This document shows positions 1 to 6,172 of a DNA stretch of 11,156 nt, piece after piece (positions within the stretch are counted from its first letter, which is position 1; each line of letters opens with the position of its first letter). The translations under genes and the position numbers were made by a program. The notes below the pieces were generated by a model. It saw only the letters and a program-made list of their open reading frames with translations, was not told the origin of the DNA and did no database searches. This DNA is from Bacillota bacterium (lineage in GTDB: Bacteria; Bacillota; Limnochordia; Limnochordales; ZCTH02-B6), in NCBI GenBank assembly GCA_003387805.1, contig QGSR01000034.1, positions 1 through 11,156 on the forward strand, read 5' to 3'.

Positions 1-33
1 TGAACGGCCCAACCTCCTTGCCGACCCCGTTCA
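1..33 (-). promoter_or_regulatory. Candidate ribosome binding site of the next gene, inside an inverted repeat
   Basis: On the minus strand AAGGAGG lies at 19-13, an excellent Shine-Dalgarno sequence, and the window ends 12 bases later. A start codon at or just beyond the edge would give normal spacing, so another minus-strand gene probably follows alaS. In Bacillota this is often the small ireB/yrzL gene, but nothing here shows which gene it is. The site sits in the loop of a 7-bp inverted repeat (TGAACGG at 1-7, CCGTTCA at 27-33), so the mRNA could fold around it. The 61 bases between the alaS stop and the window edge hold no obvious promoter, so the next gene may be co-transcribed with alaS. 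Confidence 0.35.
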
Positions 34-61
34 GTACCCCCGCGGACAAGGCGGAAGACGC

Positions 62-2722
62 TCAGCTCCGGGCCTGCACGGCCTCAATCTGCTCCTGAGC
101 CACCGCACGGGCCCGCGCCAGCGCCTCCTCCAGCTTGGCCGGGTTTTTGCCGCCGGCGCGCGCCATGTGAGGTTGTCCGCCGCCGCCGCCGTCCACCACG
201 GCCGCGGCCTCCCGCACGATGGTTCCGGCGTGGACCCCCCGCTTCACCAGGCCCGGCGTCACCATGGCCACCAAGGAGACTTTGCCGCCGGCGGCCGTGC
301 CGAGAACCACCACCGCCTCGCCCAGCCGGTCGCGCAGCGCGTCGCCCATGGCCAGCAAGTCGCCGGGTTCCGTCCCTTTCACTTCGGCGGCCAGCACTTT
401 CGCGCCGTTGACGCTCTCCGCCCGGGCCGCCAGCGCCTCCGCGTGCACGCCGGCCAGCCGCCGCTTCAGCTCGTCGCGCTCCCGCTCGAGGCTGCGCACC
501 TGCTCCAGCATGCCGTGCACCTGCTCCCGCAGCTGCTGCGGCCCGGCCTGCAGCAGGCGCGAGAGGCTGCGCACCAGCTCGTCCTGACCCGCGATGTAGC
601 GCCACGCCGCCTCGCCGGCTACCGCCTCGATGCGCCGCACGCCGGCGGCCACGCTGCCCTCGGAAACGATCTTGAACGGGCCGACCTCGCCGCTGTTATT
701 CATATGCGTGCCGCCGCAAAGTTCGAGACTGTAGTCGCCGATGCCCACCACCCGCACGACGTCGCCGTACTTCTCGCCGAACAGGGCTTTGGCGCCTCTC
801 CGGCGGGCTTCCTCCAGCGGCATTTCCTCCCACGTGACGGGAAGGGCGGCCATAATTTTCTCGTTGACCAGCCGCTCGATGGCATGCAGCTGCTCATCGG
901 TCAGCGGCTCGAAGTGGGTGAAGTCAAACCGCAGCCGGTCCGGCGCCACCAGCGAGCCGGCCTGCTCCGCGTGTTCGCCCAGCACCCGGTGCAGCGCGGC
1001 GTGCAGCAGGTGCGTGGCCGTATGGTGCCGCTGCGTGGCGACGCGGGTTTGCTGGTCCACCGTGGCCAGAACCACGTCGTTGACCCGCAGCCGCCCCGAG
1101 GCGACGTGCGCGAAGTGCACGTACACGCCCGCCTCGTTCTTCTGCACGTCGGTCACTTCGGCCTGCCCGTCGGCGCCGGTGATGGTGCCCCGGTCGCCCA
1201 CCTGACCGCCGCCTTCGGCGTAAAAGGGCGTCCGCTCCAGCACGATGAGGGCCTCCTGGCCCGCCCGGGCCTCGTCCACGCTTTGGCCTTCCACGAACAG
1301 CGCGACGACCCGCGACTCGTCGGACAGTCTCGTGTAGCCCACGAACTCCGTGGGCGGCACGCCGTCGATGACGTCCGCCACCGCGCCGCCGGCGCCCAGG
1401 TACGTGCCGCCGACGCGCGCCGCGCGCGCCCGCTCCCGCTGCGCGGCCATCGCCTTTTCAAACCCGTCCAGGTCCACCTCGAAGCCCCGCTCGGCGGCGA
1501 TCTCCTGGGAGAGCTCCTTGGGAATGCCGAAGGTGTCGTACAGGCGGAAGACGTCCTCGCCTTTGACGACTTTTTCGCCCCGGGCCTCCAGCTCGTTCAT
1601 GAGCTCGTTGAGCAGGTTGACGCCCTGGTCCAGCGTCTCCCGGAAGCGCCGCTCCTCCAGATCGATCATGTTATAAATGAAGTCCCGCCGGGACCACAGA
1701 TCCGGGTAGCCGACGGACATCTGCCGGATGACCACGTCGCTGATGTCGGCCAGCACCGCCTCCTTGATGCCCAGCTGGCGGGCGTGGCGGGCGGCCCGGC
1801 GCAGCAGCCGCCGCAGAACGTAGCCCCGGCCTTCGTTGCCGGGCACGACGCCGTCGAAGATGAGGAACGTGACGGCCCGCATATGGTCCGTGACCACCCG
1901 CAGCGACACGTCGGCGTCGGGGTTTTCGCCGTACTTCACGCCGGCCCGCTCGGCCACCGCGTCCACGATGGGCCGCACCAGATCGATGTCGAAGTTGCTG
2001 GGAACGCCCTGCAGCACCGCTGCCACGCGCTCAAGGCCCATGCCCGTGTCGATGCCCGGCCGCTCCAGCTTCGTGTACGTGCCGTCTTCGTTCTTATGAA
2101 ACTCGATAAAGACCAGATTCCAAATCTCCAGATAACGCTCGCAGTCGTCGCAGCCCGGCTTGCACTCTTTGTCCGCGCAGCCGAACTCGGGGCCGCGGTC
2201 GATGTAAATCTCCGAGCACGGGCCGCACGGGCCGACGCCGATCTCCCAGAAGTTGTCCTCTTTGCCCAGGCGCACGATGCGCTCCTGGGGGACGCCGATC
2301 TCCTCATGCCAGATGCGGGCCGCCTCGTCGTCCTCCCGGTAGACGCTGACCCAAAGCCGGTCCTTGGGCACCTCCATGCGCTCGGTGACGAACTCCCACG
2401 CCCAGGCGATGGCTTCGCGCTTGAAATAGTCCCCGAACGAGAAGTTGCCCAGCATCTCGAAAAACGTGTTGTGCCGCCTGGTGTAGCCTACCTGATCGAT
2501 GTCCGGCGTGCGGACGCAGCGCTGGCACGTCGTAATGCGCGGGTGCTCCGGCTTGCGCTGGCCGAGAAAGTACGGCTTGAAGGGCACCATGCCCGCCGCG
2601 GTCAGCAGCAGCGTCGGGTCGTCACGGGGCACCAGCGTCGCGCCGGGATGCACGAAATGGTCTTTTTCCTCAAAAAAACGCAGAAACTCGCGGCGCAGTT
2701 CGTCCGCAGTCCACCGCTTCAT
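62..2722 (-). CDS. alaS: Alanine--tRNA ligase
   Basis: Charges tRNA-Ala with alanine in the cytoplasm and hydrolyses misacylated Ser- and Gly-tRNA-Ala. The 886-residue product has the full bacterial layout. The class II aminoacylation domain includes GNFSFGDYF near 92, the glycine/cysteine segment GPCGPCSEI near 164, a four-cysteine insert (Cys182, 187, 191, 194) and GMGLER at 227-232. The editing domain carries its zinc ligands, His567 and His571 of HTATH and Cys669 and His673 of CGGTH. A coiled coil spans about 730-770, and the C-Ala domain carries a five-glycine run near 845. I chose the ATG at 2722 because GGGAGG lies nine bases upstream; the in-frame ATG at 2794 lies upstream of the predicted transcription start. 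Transcribed alone from its own promoter. Length and motifs are normal, with no frameshift. Confidence 0.98.
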   Translation of the reverse strand: MKRWTADELRREFLRFFEEKDHFVHPGATLVPRDDPTLLLTAAGMVPFKPYFLGQRKPEHPRITTCQRCVRTPDIDQVGYTRRHNTFFEMLGNFSFGDYFKREAIAWAWEFVTERMEVPKDRLWVSVYREDDEAARIWHEEIGVPQERIVRLGKEDNFWEIGVGPCGPCSEIYIDRGPEFGCADKECKPGCDDCERYLEIWNLVFIEFHKNEDGTYTKLERPGIDTGMGLERVAAVLQGVPSNFDIDLVRPIVDAVAERAGVKYGENPDADVSLRVVTDHMRAVTFLIFDGVVPGNEGRGYVLRRLLRRAARHARQLGIKEAVLADISDVVIRQMSVGYPDLWSRRDFIYNMIDLEERRFRETLDQGVNLLNELMNELEARGEKVVKGEDVFRLYDTFGIPKELSQEIAAERGFEVDLDGFEKAMAAQRERARAARVGGTYLGAGGAVADVIDGVPPTEFVGYTRLSDESRVVALFVEGQSVDEARAGQEALIVLERTPFYAEGGGQVGDRGTITGADGQAEVTDVQKNEAGVYVHFAHVASGRLRVNDVVLATVDQQTRVATQRHHTATHLLHAALHRVLGEHAEQAGSLVAPDRLRFDFTHFEPLTDEQLHAIERLVNEKIMAALPVTWEEMPLEEARRRGAKALFGEKYGDVVRVVGIGDYSLELCGGTHMNNSGEVGPFKIVSEGSVAAGVRRIEAVAGEAAWRYIAGQDELVRSLSRLLQAGPQQLREQVHGMLEQVRSLERERDELKRRLAGVHAEALAARAESVNGAKVLAAEVKGTEPGDLLAMGDALRDRLGEAVVVLGTAAGGKVSLVAMVTPGLVKRGVHAGTIVREAAAVVDGGGGGQPHMARAGGKNPAKLEEALARARAVAQEQIEAVQARS

Positions 2723-2739
2723 GGAGGACTTCCTCCCTC
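2723..2739 (-). promoter_or_regulatory. alaS Shine-Dalgarno with self-complementary flank
   Basis: The minus strand reads GAGGGAGG (2739-2732), then AAGTCCTCC, then the ATG at 2722. GGAGG (2736-2732) is exactly complementary to CCTCC (2727-2723), with AAGT as loop. The ribosome binding site can therefore close into a 5-bp hairpin abutting the start codon. The site fixes the start at 2722. Whether the hairpin forms in vivo or regulates is unknown. Confidence 0.6.
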
Positions 2740-2784
2740 GATGAGCCGATGACGCAGTAAAATGCGCTTTTTCGTCGTTAGTTG

Positions 2785-2813
2785 ATCGTAGCAACTCGCC
2801 TGGAGAGTGTCAA
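2785..2813 (-). promoter_or_regulatory. Sigma-A type promoter of alaS
   Basis: On the minus strand a perfect -35 box TTGACA (2813-2808) is separated by exactly 17 bases from a -10 box TACGAT (2790-2785). Initiation is expected near 2778, giving a leader of about 55 bases, too short for a T-box riboswitch. The promoter lies just after the terminator of the preceding unit, so alaS is transcribed independently of the mnmA operon. Confidence 0.75.
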
Positions 2814-2819
2814 GCAATG

Positions 2820-2850
2820 GAAAACGGCGCAAGTTGCCCTGCGCCGTTTC
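2820..2850 (-). terminator. Intrinsic terminator after the Rrf2-desulfurase-mnmA unit
   Basis: A perfect 9-bp inverted repeat (AAACGGCGC at 2822-2830 and GCGCCGTTT at 2841-2849, 10-base loop) begins one base after the stop codon of the 67-residue gene. On the minus strand the stem ends in four T residues. The T tract is short but A-U pairs flank the GC core as in many intrinsic terminators, and an independent promoter follows, which supports a transcript end here. Confidence 0.7.
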
Positions 2851-3054
2851 TTACCGGGGACTGGCGGACTGGATGGCTTCGCTGACCCACTGCACGCCGG
2901 GGGATTTTTTCACGCGGCGGGCGGCCCGCTCCATCCGGCGGCCCATTTGGCGGGCTTCCCGCATCCACCGCCGCCGGGTGCGGGGGCTGGTGCGGCCCAT
3001 CAGCCAGGCGCCGAGGGCGAAACCCGCCAAACCCCACGTCAGCTGGCGAAACAT
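2851..3054 (-). CDS. Small Arg-rich single-helix membrane protein, unknown function
   Basis: A 67-residue protein I cannot assign. Residues 5-20 (LTWGLAGFALGAWLMG) form one hydrophobic, glycine-containing helix, probably a membrane anchor. Residues 21-50 are very rich in arginine and lysine, so by the positive-inside rule the tail should be cytoplasmic. The ATG at 3054 follows AGGAG with 11 bases between. The gene lies between mnmA and alaS, where Bacillus carries yrrB, recD2 and small genes such as yrzQ (DUF3918). The shape, a short N-terminal helix plus a basic tail, recalls YrzQ or YtxH-like proteins, but that is an impression and not a homology claim. It ends one base before a terminator, so it is the last gene of the mnmA transcript. 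That placement and the ribosome binding site argue that it is real. Confidence 0.6.
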   Translation of the reverse strand: MFRQLTWGLAGFALGAWLMGRTSPRTRRRWMREARQMGRRMERAARRVKKSPGVQWVSEAIQSASPR

Positions 3055-3155
3055 GGCCCCGTCAGCTCCTGCGCCGCGGTCGGCGGGGCGCCCGCCCCTG
3101 GGGGGGGGCGCGCCCACGAGGCGCGGGCGGGGCCCGCCGGCCCGGTGGGCCGGCC
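3055..3155 (-). other. GC-only spacer with strong hairpins between mnmA and the 67-residue gene
   Basis: The first hairpin starts one base after the mnmA stop: an 8-bp perfect stem (GCCGGCCC at 3136-3143, GGGCCGGC at 3147-3154) with a 3-base loop. A second stem (CGCGCC at 3109-3114, GGCGCG at 3120-3125) follows. A run of nine G on the plus strand (3100-3108), nine C in the transcript, lies next to it. There is no T tract, so this does not look like an ordinary intrinsic terminator. It may stabilise the upstream mRNA end, attenuate expression of the downstream gene, or simply be GC-rich drift. The 3' part carries the ribosome binding site of the 67-residue gene. Confidence 0.5.
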
Positions 3156-4409
3156 TCAGCGGGTGCCGGCCGCGATAGTATGCCCCGCCGGCTGCCGGAT
3201 GTTGCCGCCGGCCGCGGAATCGGGCAGCTGCCGGTCGATGACGCCGCCGCCGACGACGAAGTCGCCGTCGTACCACACCACCGCCTGCCCGGGGCTGATG
3301 GCCCGCTGGGGCTCGATGAGGCGCGTGATGATCTCGCCGTTTTCGCCCGGGTAGATGACGGCGTCAGCCGGCTCCGCATTGTAGCGGATTTTCGCCTGGA
3401 CGCGCACGGGCCCGTCGATGGGGCCGGTGCTGACCCAGTTCACGTCCCGCACGGCCAGCGTCGTGCCGAACACGTCGTCCTCGGTGCCCACCACCAGCGC
3501 GTTGTTTTCCTCATCGATGGCGATGACGTACAGGCGCTCGGAGCTGCTGATGCGCAGACCCTTGCGCTGGCCCACGGTGTAGAACGCGATGCCGTCGTGG
3601 GTGCCCAGGCGCTTTCCGGTCTTGTCCACGATGGGCCCCGGCTTGTGGGCTTCGGGCCGGTACTCCCGGAGGAAGCGGCGGTAGTCGTTGTCGGGAATGA
3701 AGCAGATTTCCTGGGAGTCGGGCTTGAGCCCCACGCCCAGGCCCATCTCCAGCGCCATCCGCCGAATCTCTTCCTTCGTGTAGTCGCCGCAGGGCGTCAG
3801 CGTGCGCGCCAGCTGCTCCTGGGTCTGCCCGTAAAAGGTGTACGTCTGGTCTTTGTGCGGGTCCGCGGACTTGCGCACCACGTAGCGGCCCCGCTGGGGA
3901 TCATAGCCGATGCGGGCGTAGTGGCCCGTGGCCACGTAGTCCGCGCCCAGCTCCATGGCCTTCTGCAGCAGCATGCCGAACTTGACCTTCTGGTTGCAGA
4001 TGAGGCACGGGTTGGGCGTTTCGCCCCGCAGGTACTCCTCGACGAACACGTCAATGACCGCTTCCTGGAACGGCTCCTGGAAATTGACTACGTAGTACGG
4101 AATGCCCAGCTTGTAGGCGACGCGCCGCGCGTCCTCCACCGCCGTCAGGCTGCAGCAGCCGCTCTCGGAGCGCTCGCCGAAGGGCAAATCCGAGGGCCAC
4201 AGCTGCATGGTGATGCCGATGACGTCGTAACCTTCCTCTTTGAGCAGCGCCGCCGCCACCGAGCTGTCGACGCCGCCGCTCATGGCCACGACGACGCGGA
4301 TTTGGTGCTTGGGCGGCGCACCGGGCGGCAGCGGCCACCCGGGCGGCAGGTCGCGGGTCGCCTTTCCGTCCCGGCGCCAATGGGTGTTGAGCTTCTCGTT
4401 CGGCTTCAT
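3156..4409 (-). CDS. mnmA: tRNA-specific 2-thiouridylase MnmA
   Basis: ATP-dependent enzyme that adenylates U34 of tRNA-Lys, -Glu and -Gln and replaces its oxygen with sulfur, using persulfide sulfur from a cysteine desulfurase. The 417-residue product shows the PP-loop SGGVDSS at 44-50, the catalytic NPCLICN at 133-139 (Cys135) and SQEICFI at 232-238 (Cys236), the two cysteines expected to form the active-site pair. KDQTY near 186 and YTVGQRKGL near 277 are also family hallmarks. About 42 residues precede the PP-loop, against roughly 10-15 in typical homologues; the extra part is basic, then proline-rich. No in-frame ATG, GTG or TTG lies between residue 1 and Val41, so the extension appears genuine. 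The ATG at 4409 is preceded by GGAGAG (8-base spacing) overlapping the end of the desulfurase gene five bases upstream, so the two are translationally coupled. Confidence 0.97.
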   Translation of the reverse strand: MKPNEKLNTHWRRDGKATRDLPPGWPLPPGAPPKHQIRVVVAMSGGVDSSVAAALLKEEGYDVIGITMQLWPSDLPFGERSESGCCSLTAVEDARRVAYKLGIPYYVVNFQEPFQEAVIDVFVEEYLRGETPNPCLICNQKVKFGMLLQKAMELGADYVATGHYARIGYDPQRGRYVVRKSADPHKDQTYTFYGQTQEQLARTLTPCGDYTKEEIRRMALEMGLGVGLKPDSQEICFIPDNDYRRFLREYRPEAHKPGPIVDKTGKRLGTHDGIAFYTVGQRKGLRISSSERLYVIAIDEENNALVVGTEDDVFGTTLAVRDVNWVSTGPIDGPVRVQAKIRYNAEPADAVIYPGENGEIITRLIEPQRAISPGQAVVWYDGDFVVGGGVIDRQLPDSAAGGNIRQPAGHTIAAGTR

Positions 4410-4414
4410 GGCCG

Positions 4415-5596
4415 TCACTCTCCGTGCAGGAGGCGGGCGGCCGCGGCGGCGCGCCCGCGCAGTTTCTCTATCGTCTCGGCGACGATGTCCACCACCGCCG
4501 CCACGTCTTCTTCCGTCGTGTGCCTGCCCACCGTCAGGCGCAGACCCGAGGCAGCCAGCTCCTTCGGCAGCCCGACGGCCGTCAGCACGTGGGACGGCTC
4601 CAGCGATCCGGACGTGCACGCCGAACCCGCGGACGCCGCCACGCCGGCCAGGTCCAGGTTCAGCAGCAGCGACTCGCCGTCGACGCCCGGAAAGCTGAAG
4701 TGCACGTTGTTGGGCAGCCGGCGAACGGGATGGCCGTTGAGCACGGCGCCGGGGACGCGCCGGCGGATGCCGTCGATGAGCGCATCCCGCAGCCCCTCCA
4801 GCCGCGCGGCCTCGCCGGGCCGGTGGTCCAGCGCCTTCTTCAGCGCCGCGGCCAGGCCCACGATGCCCGCCACGTTTTCCGTGCCGGCCCTGAGGCCCCG
4901 CTCCTGGCCGCCGCCGTGCAGCAGCGGCTCCAGCTTGGTGCCCGTGCGCACGTACAGAACGCCGACGCCTTTCGGCCCGTACAGCTTGTGGGCCGACAGC
5001 GCCAGCAGGTCGCAGCCGATGTCGTCGGGCCGCACCTCCAGCAGCCCCGCAGTCTGCACCGCGTCCACCAGCAGCGGCACGCCCCGGGCCCGGGTGATGC
5101 GGGCGATTTCTTCCACCGGCTGGATGGTCCCGATTTCGTTGTTCGCGTGCATGACGGCCACCAGCGCCGTGTCGGGCCGCAGCGCTTCGGCCACCGCGAC
5201 CGGGTGCACGACGCCATACTCGTCCACGGGCACCCGCGTCACCCCGAACCCTTGCCGCTCGAGAAAGGCCGCGGAGGCCAGCACCGCCTGGTGCTCCACG
5301 GCCGAGACCACCACGTGCGCGCCCCGGCCCCGCTTCCGGGCGGCGAAGGCCGCGCCTTTGACGGCCAGGTTCAGCGCCTCGGTGCCGCCGGAGGTGAAGT
5401 ACACTTCGCCGGGCTTGACGTCCAGCGCTTCGGCCACCTGCACCCGCGCGTCGTCCACGGCGGCTCGCGTCAGGCGCGCCGCGGCGTAGGGCGACGACGG
5501 GTTCCCGTACCCTTCCCGCAGCCATGGAAGCATGGCCTCCAGCACGTCCGGGTCCAGCGGCGTCGTGGCCGCGTAGTCCATGTAAATCGTCCGCAT
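4415..5596 (-). CDS. iscS: Cysteine desulfurase (IscS/NifS family, group I), probable MnmA sulfur donor
   Basis: PLP enzyme converting L-cysteine to L-alanine while loading sulfur as a persulfide on its own cysteine. The 393-residue product begins MRTIYMDYAATTP, the classic N-terminus. It carries TSGGTEALN (68-76) and EHQAV (101-105) with the PLP-stacking His102, then HANNEIGTIQP (150-160). The PLP lysine is Lys204 in SAHKLYGPKG and the persulfide cysteine is Cys327 in GSACTSGSLEPSHVL, the extended loop of group I enzymes. The ATG at 5596 follows GGAGGTGG. The gene is directly upstream of mnmA, as yrvO is in Bacillus, where (established knowledge) the desulfurase is a dedicated partner of MnmA. 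No iscU, sufU or other Fe-S scaffold gene is in the window, so tRNA thiolation is the best-supported role; general Fe-S supply cannot be excluded. Confidence 0.96.
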   Translation of the reverse strand: MRTIYMDYAATTPLDPDVLEAMLPWLREGYGNPSSPYAAARLTRAAVDDARVQVAEALDVKPGEVYFTSGGTEALNLAVKGAAFAARKRGRGAHVVVSAVEHQAVLASAAFLERQGFGVTRVPVDEYGVVHPVAVAEALRPDTALVAVMHANNEIGTIQPVEEIARITRARGVPLLVDAVQTAGLLEVRPDDIGCDLLALSAHKLYGPKGVGVLYVRTGTKLEPLLHGGGQERGLRAGTENVAGIVGLAAALKKALDHRPGEAARLEGLRDALIDGIRRRVPGAVLNGHPVRRLPNNVHFSFPGVDGESLLLNLDLAGVAASAGSACTSGSLEPSHVLTAVGLPKELAASGLRLTVGRHTTEEDVAAVVDIVAETIEKLRGRAAAAARLLHGE

Positions 5597-5637
5597 CGTG
5601 TTGGGCCACCTCCCGCGTCCGCGGCCCGGGCCTACGG

Positions 5638-6090
5638 TCAGATGTAGTACACGTACTCGCTGCGCTGGGCCCGCTCTCGTTCCGCGTGGACCAAAAGCTC
5701 CGCCACGGTCATCGAGTCCAGCAGCTCCACGATCCGGCGGTTCAGCTCCCGCCACAAAAAACGCGTGCCGTATTTGGGCACGCAGCGGGCGTCGGTGCCC
5801 AGCGGCCCGCCGTCGTCCACCCGGATCTCCACGTCGCCCTCCAGCGCTCGGAGCACGTCGCCCACCGTCATCTGCTCCGGCGGCATGGCCAGCCGGTACC
5901 CGCCCTGGGCGCCCCGGACGCTGGTGACGAACCCCGCTTTGCGCAGCACGCCCATGAGCTGCTCCAGATAGTGCTCCGACACTTCCTGCCGGGCGGCAAT
6001 CTGCCTGAGCGGAATCGGGTCCCGCCCGCCGTGCTGCGCCAAGTCCAGCAGGGTCCGCAGGCCGTACTCGCCCCGGGTGGAAATCCGCAT
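5638..6090 (-). CDS. Rrf2-family transcriptional regulator, CymR/IscR type
   Basis: DNA-binding repressor of 150 residues with an N-terminal winged helix. The family opening is MRISTRGEYGLRTLLDLA, the recognition region is SEHYLEQLMGVLRKAG (38-53) and the wing is RGAQGGYRL (59-67). It is followed by a dimerisation helix from about 110. The Fe-S form IscR uses three spaced cysteines after about residue 90; here the whole protein has one, Cys103 in ARCVPKYG. The C-terminus EYVYYI resembles Bacillus CymR, which ends similarly and represses cysteine and sulfur uptake genes together with CysK. Position immediately upstream of the desulfurase and mnmA also matches cymR. I infer a cysteine-status repressor controlling this operon, but effector and targets are unproven. 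The ATG at 6090 has GGAGG eight bases upstream; the desulfurase gene starts 41 bases after the stop. Confidence 0.92.
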   Translation of the reverse strand: MRISTRGEYGLRTLLDLAQHGGRDPIPLRQIAARQEVSEHYLEQLMGVLRKAGFVTSVRGAQGGYRLAMPPEQMTVGDVLRALEGDVEIRVDDGGPLGTDARCVPKYGTRFLWRELNRRIVELLDSMTVAELLVHAERERAQRSEYVYYI

Positions 6091-6143
6091 CGCGCGTTCC
6101 TCCAGTTTGCAATTCCGACTGTTCCGGTGGACTTTGCGGACTT

Positions 6144-6172
6144 ATACTAGCACGGAACGAAGGCGTCGTCAA
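6144..6172 (-). promoter_or_regulatory. Promoter of the Rrf2-desulfurase-mnmA operon
   Basis: On the minus strand TTGACG (6172-6167) and TAGTAT (6149-6144) are separated by 17 bases, a good sigma-A match. The -35 box contains the rarA stop codon (6171-6169), so the promoter begins inside the end of rarA. Start is expected near 6137. The next 30 bases hold two short direct repeats, each with a 9-base period: AAGTCC (6143-6138 and 6134-6129) and CGGAA (6126-6122 and 6117-6113). They are positioned where an autoregulatory Rrf2 site could lie, but I cannot match them securely to a known operator. Confidence 0.65.

Noticed and set aside
167..2752. 861-codon open frame on the plus strand, antisense to alaS
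   Set aside because: High-GC codon bias leaves the opposite strand open. The translation is low-complexity (His, Arg, Ala rich), matches no family I know, and the alaS frame has full motifs, promoter and ribosome binding site.
2723..2794. Upstream ATG adding 24 residues to AlaS
   Set aside because: It lies between the -35 and -10 boxes, upstream of the predicted transcription start, and has no ribosome binding site.
3180..5489. 769-codon plus-strand frame over mnmA and the desulfurase
   Set aside because: It spans two well-supported genes and changes composition at their boundary, as expected of a shadow frame. No ribosome binding site or domain was seen.
4410..5609. Fusion of a desulfurase-region frame to MnmA (817 codons) and of an Rrf2-region frame to the desulfurase (675 codons)
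   Set aside because: The extra N-terminal parts are out-of-frame readings of the upstream genes. Each real gene has its own start and Shine-Dalgarno.
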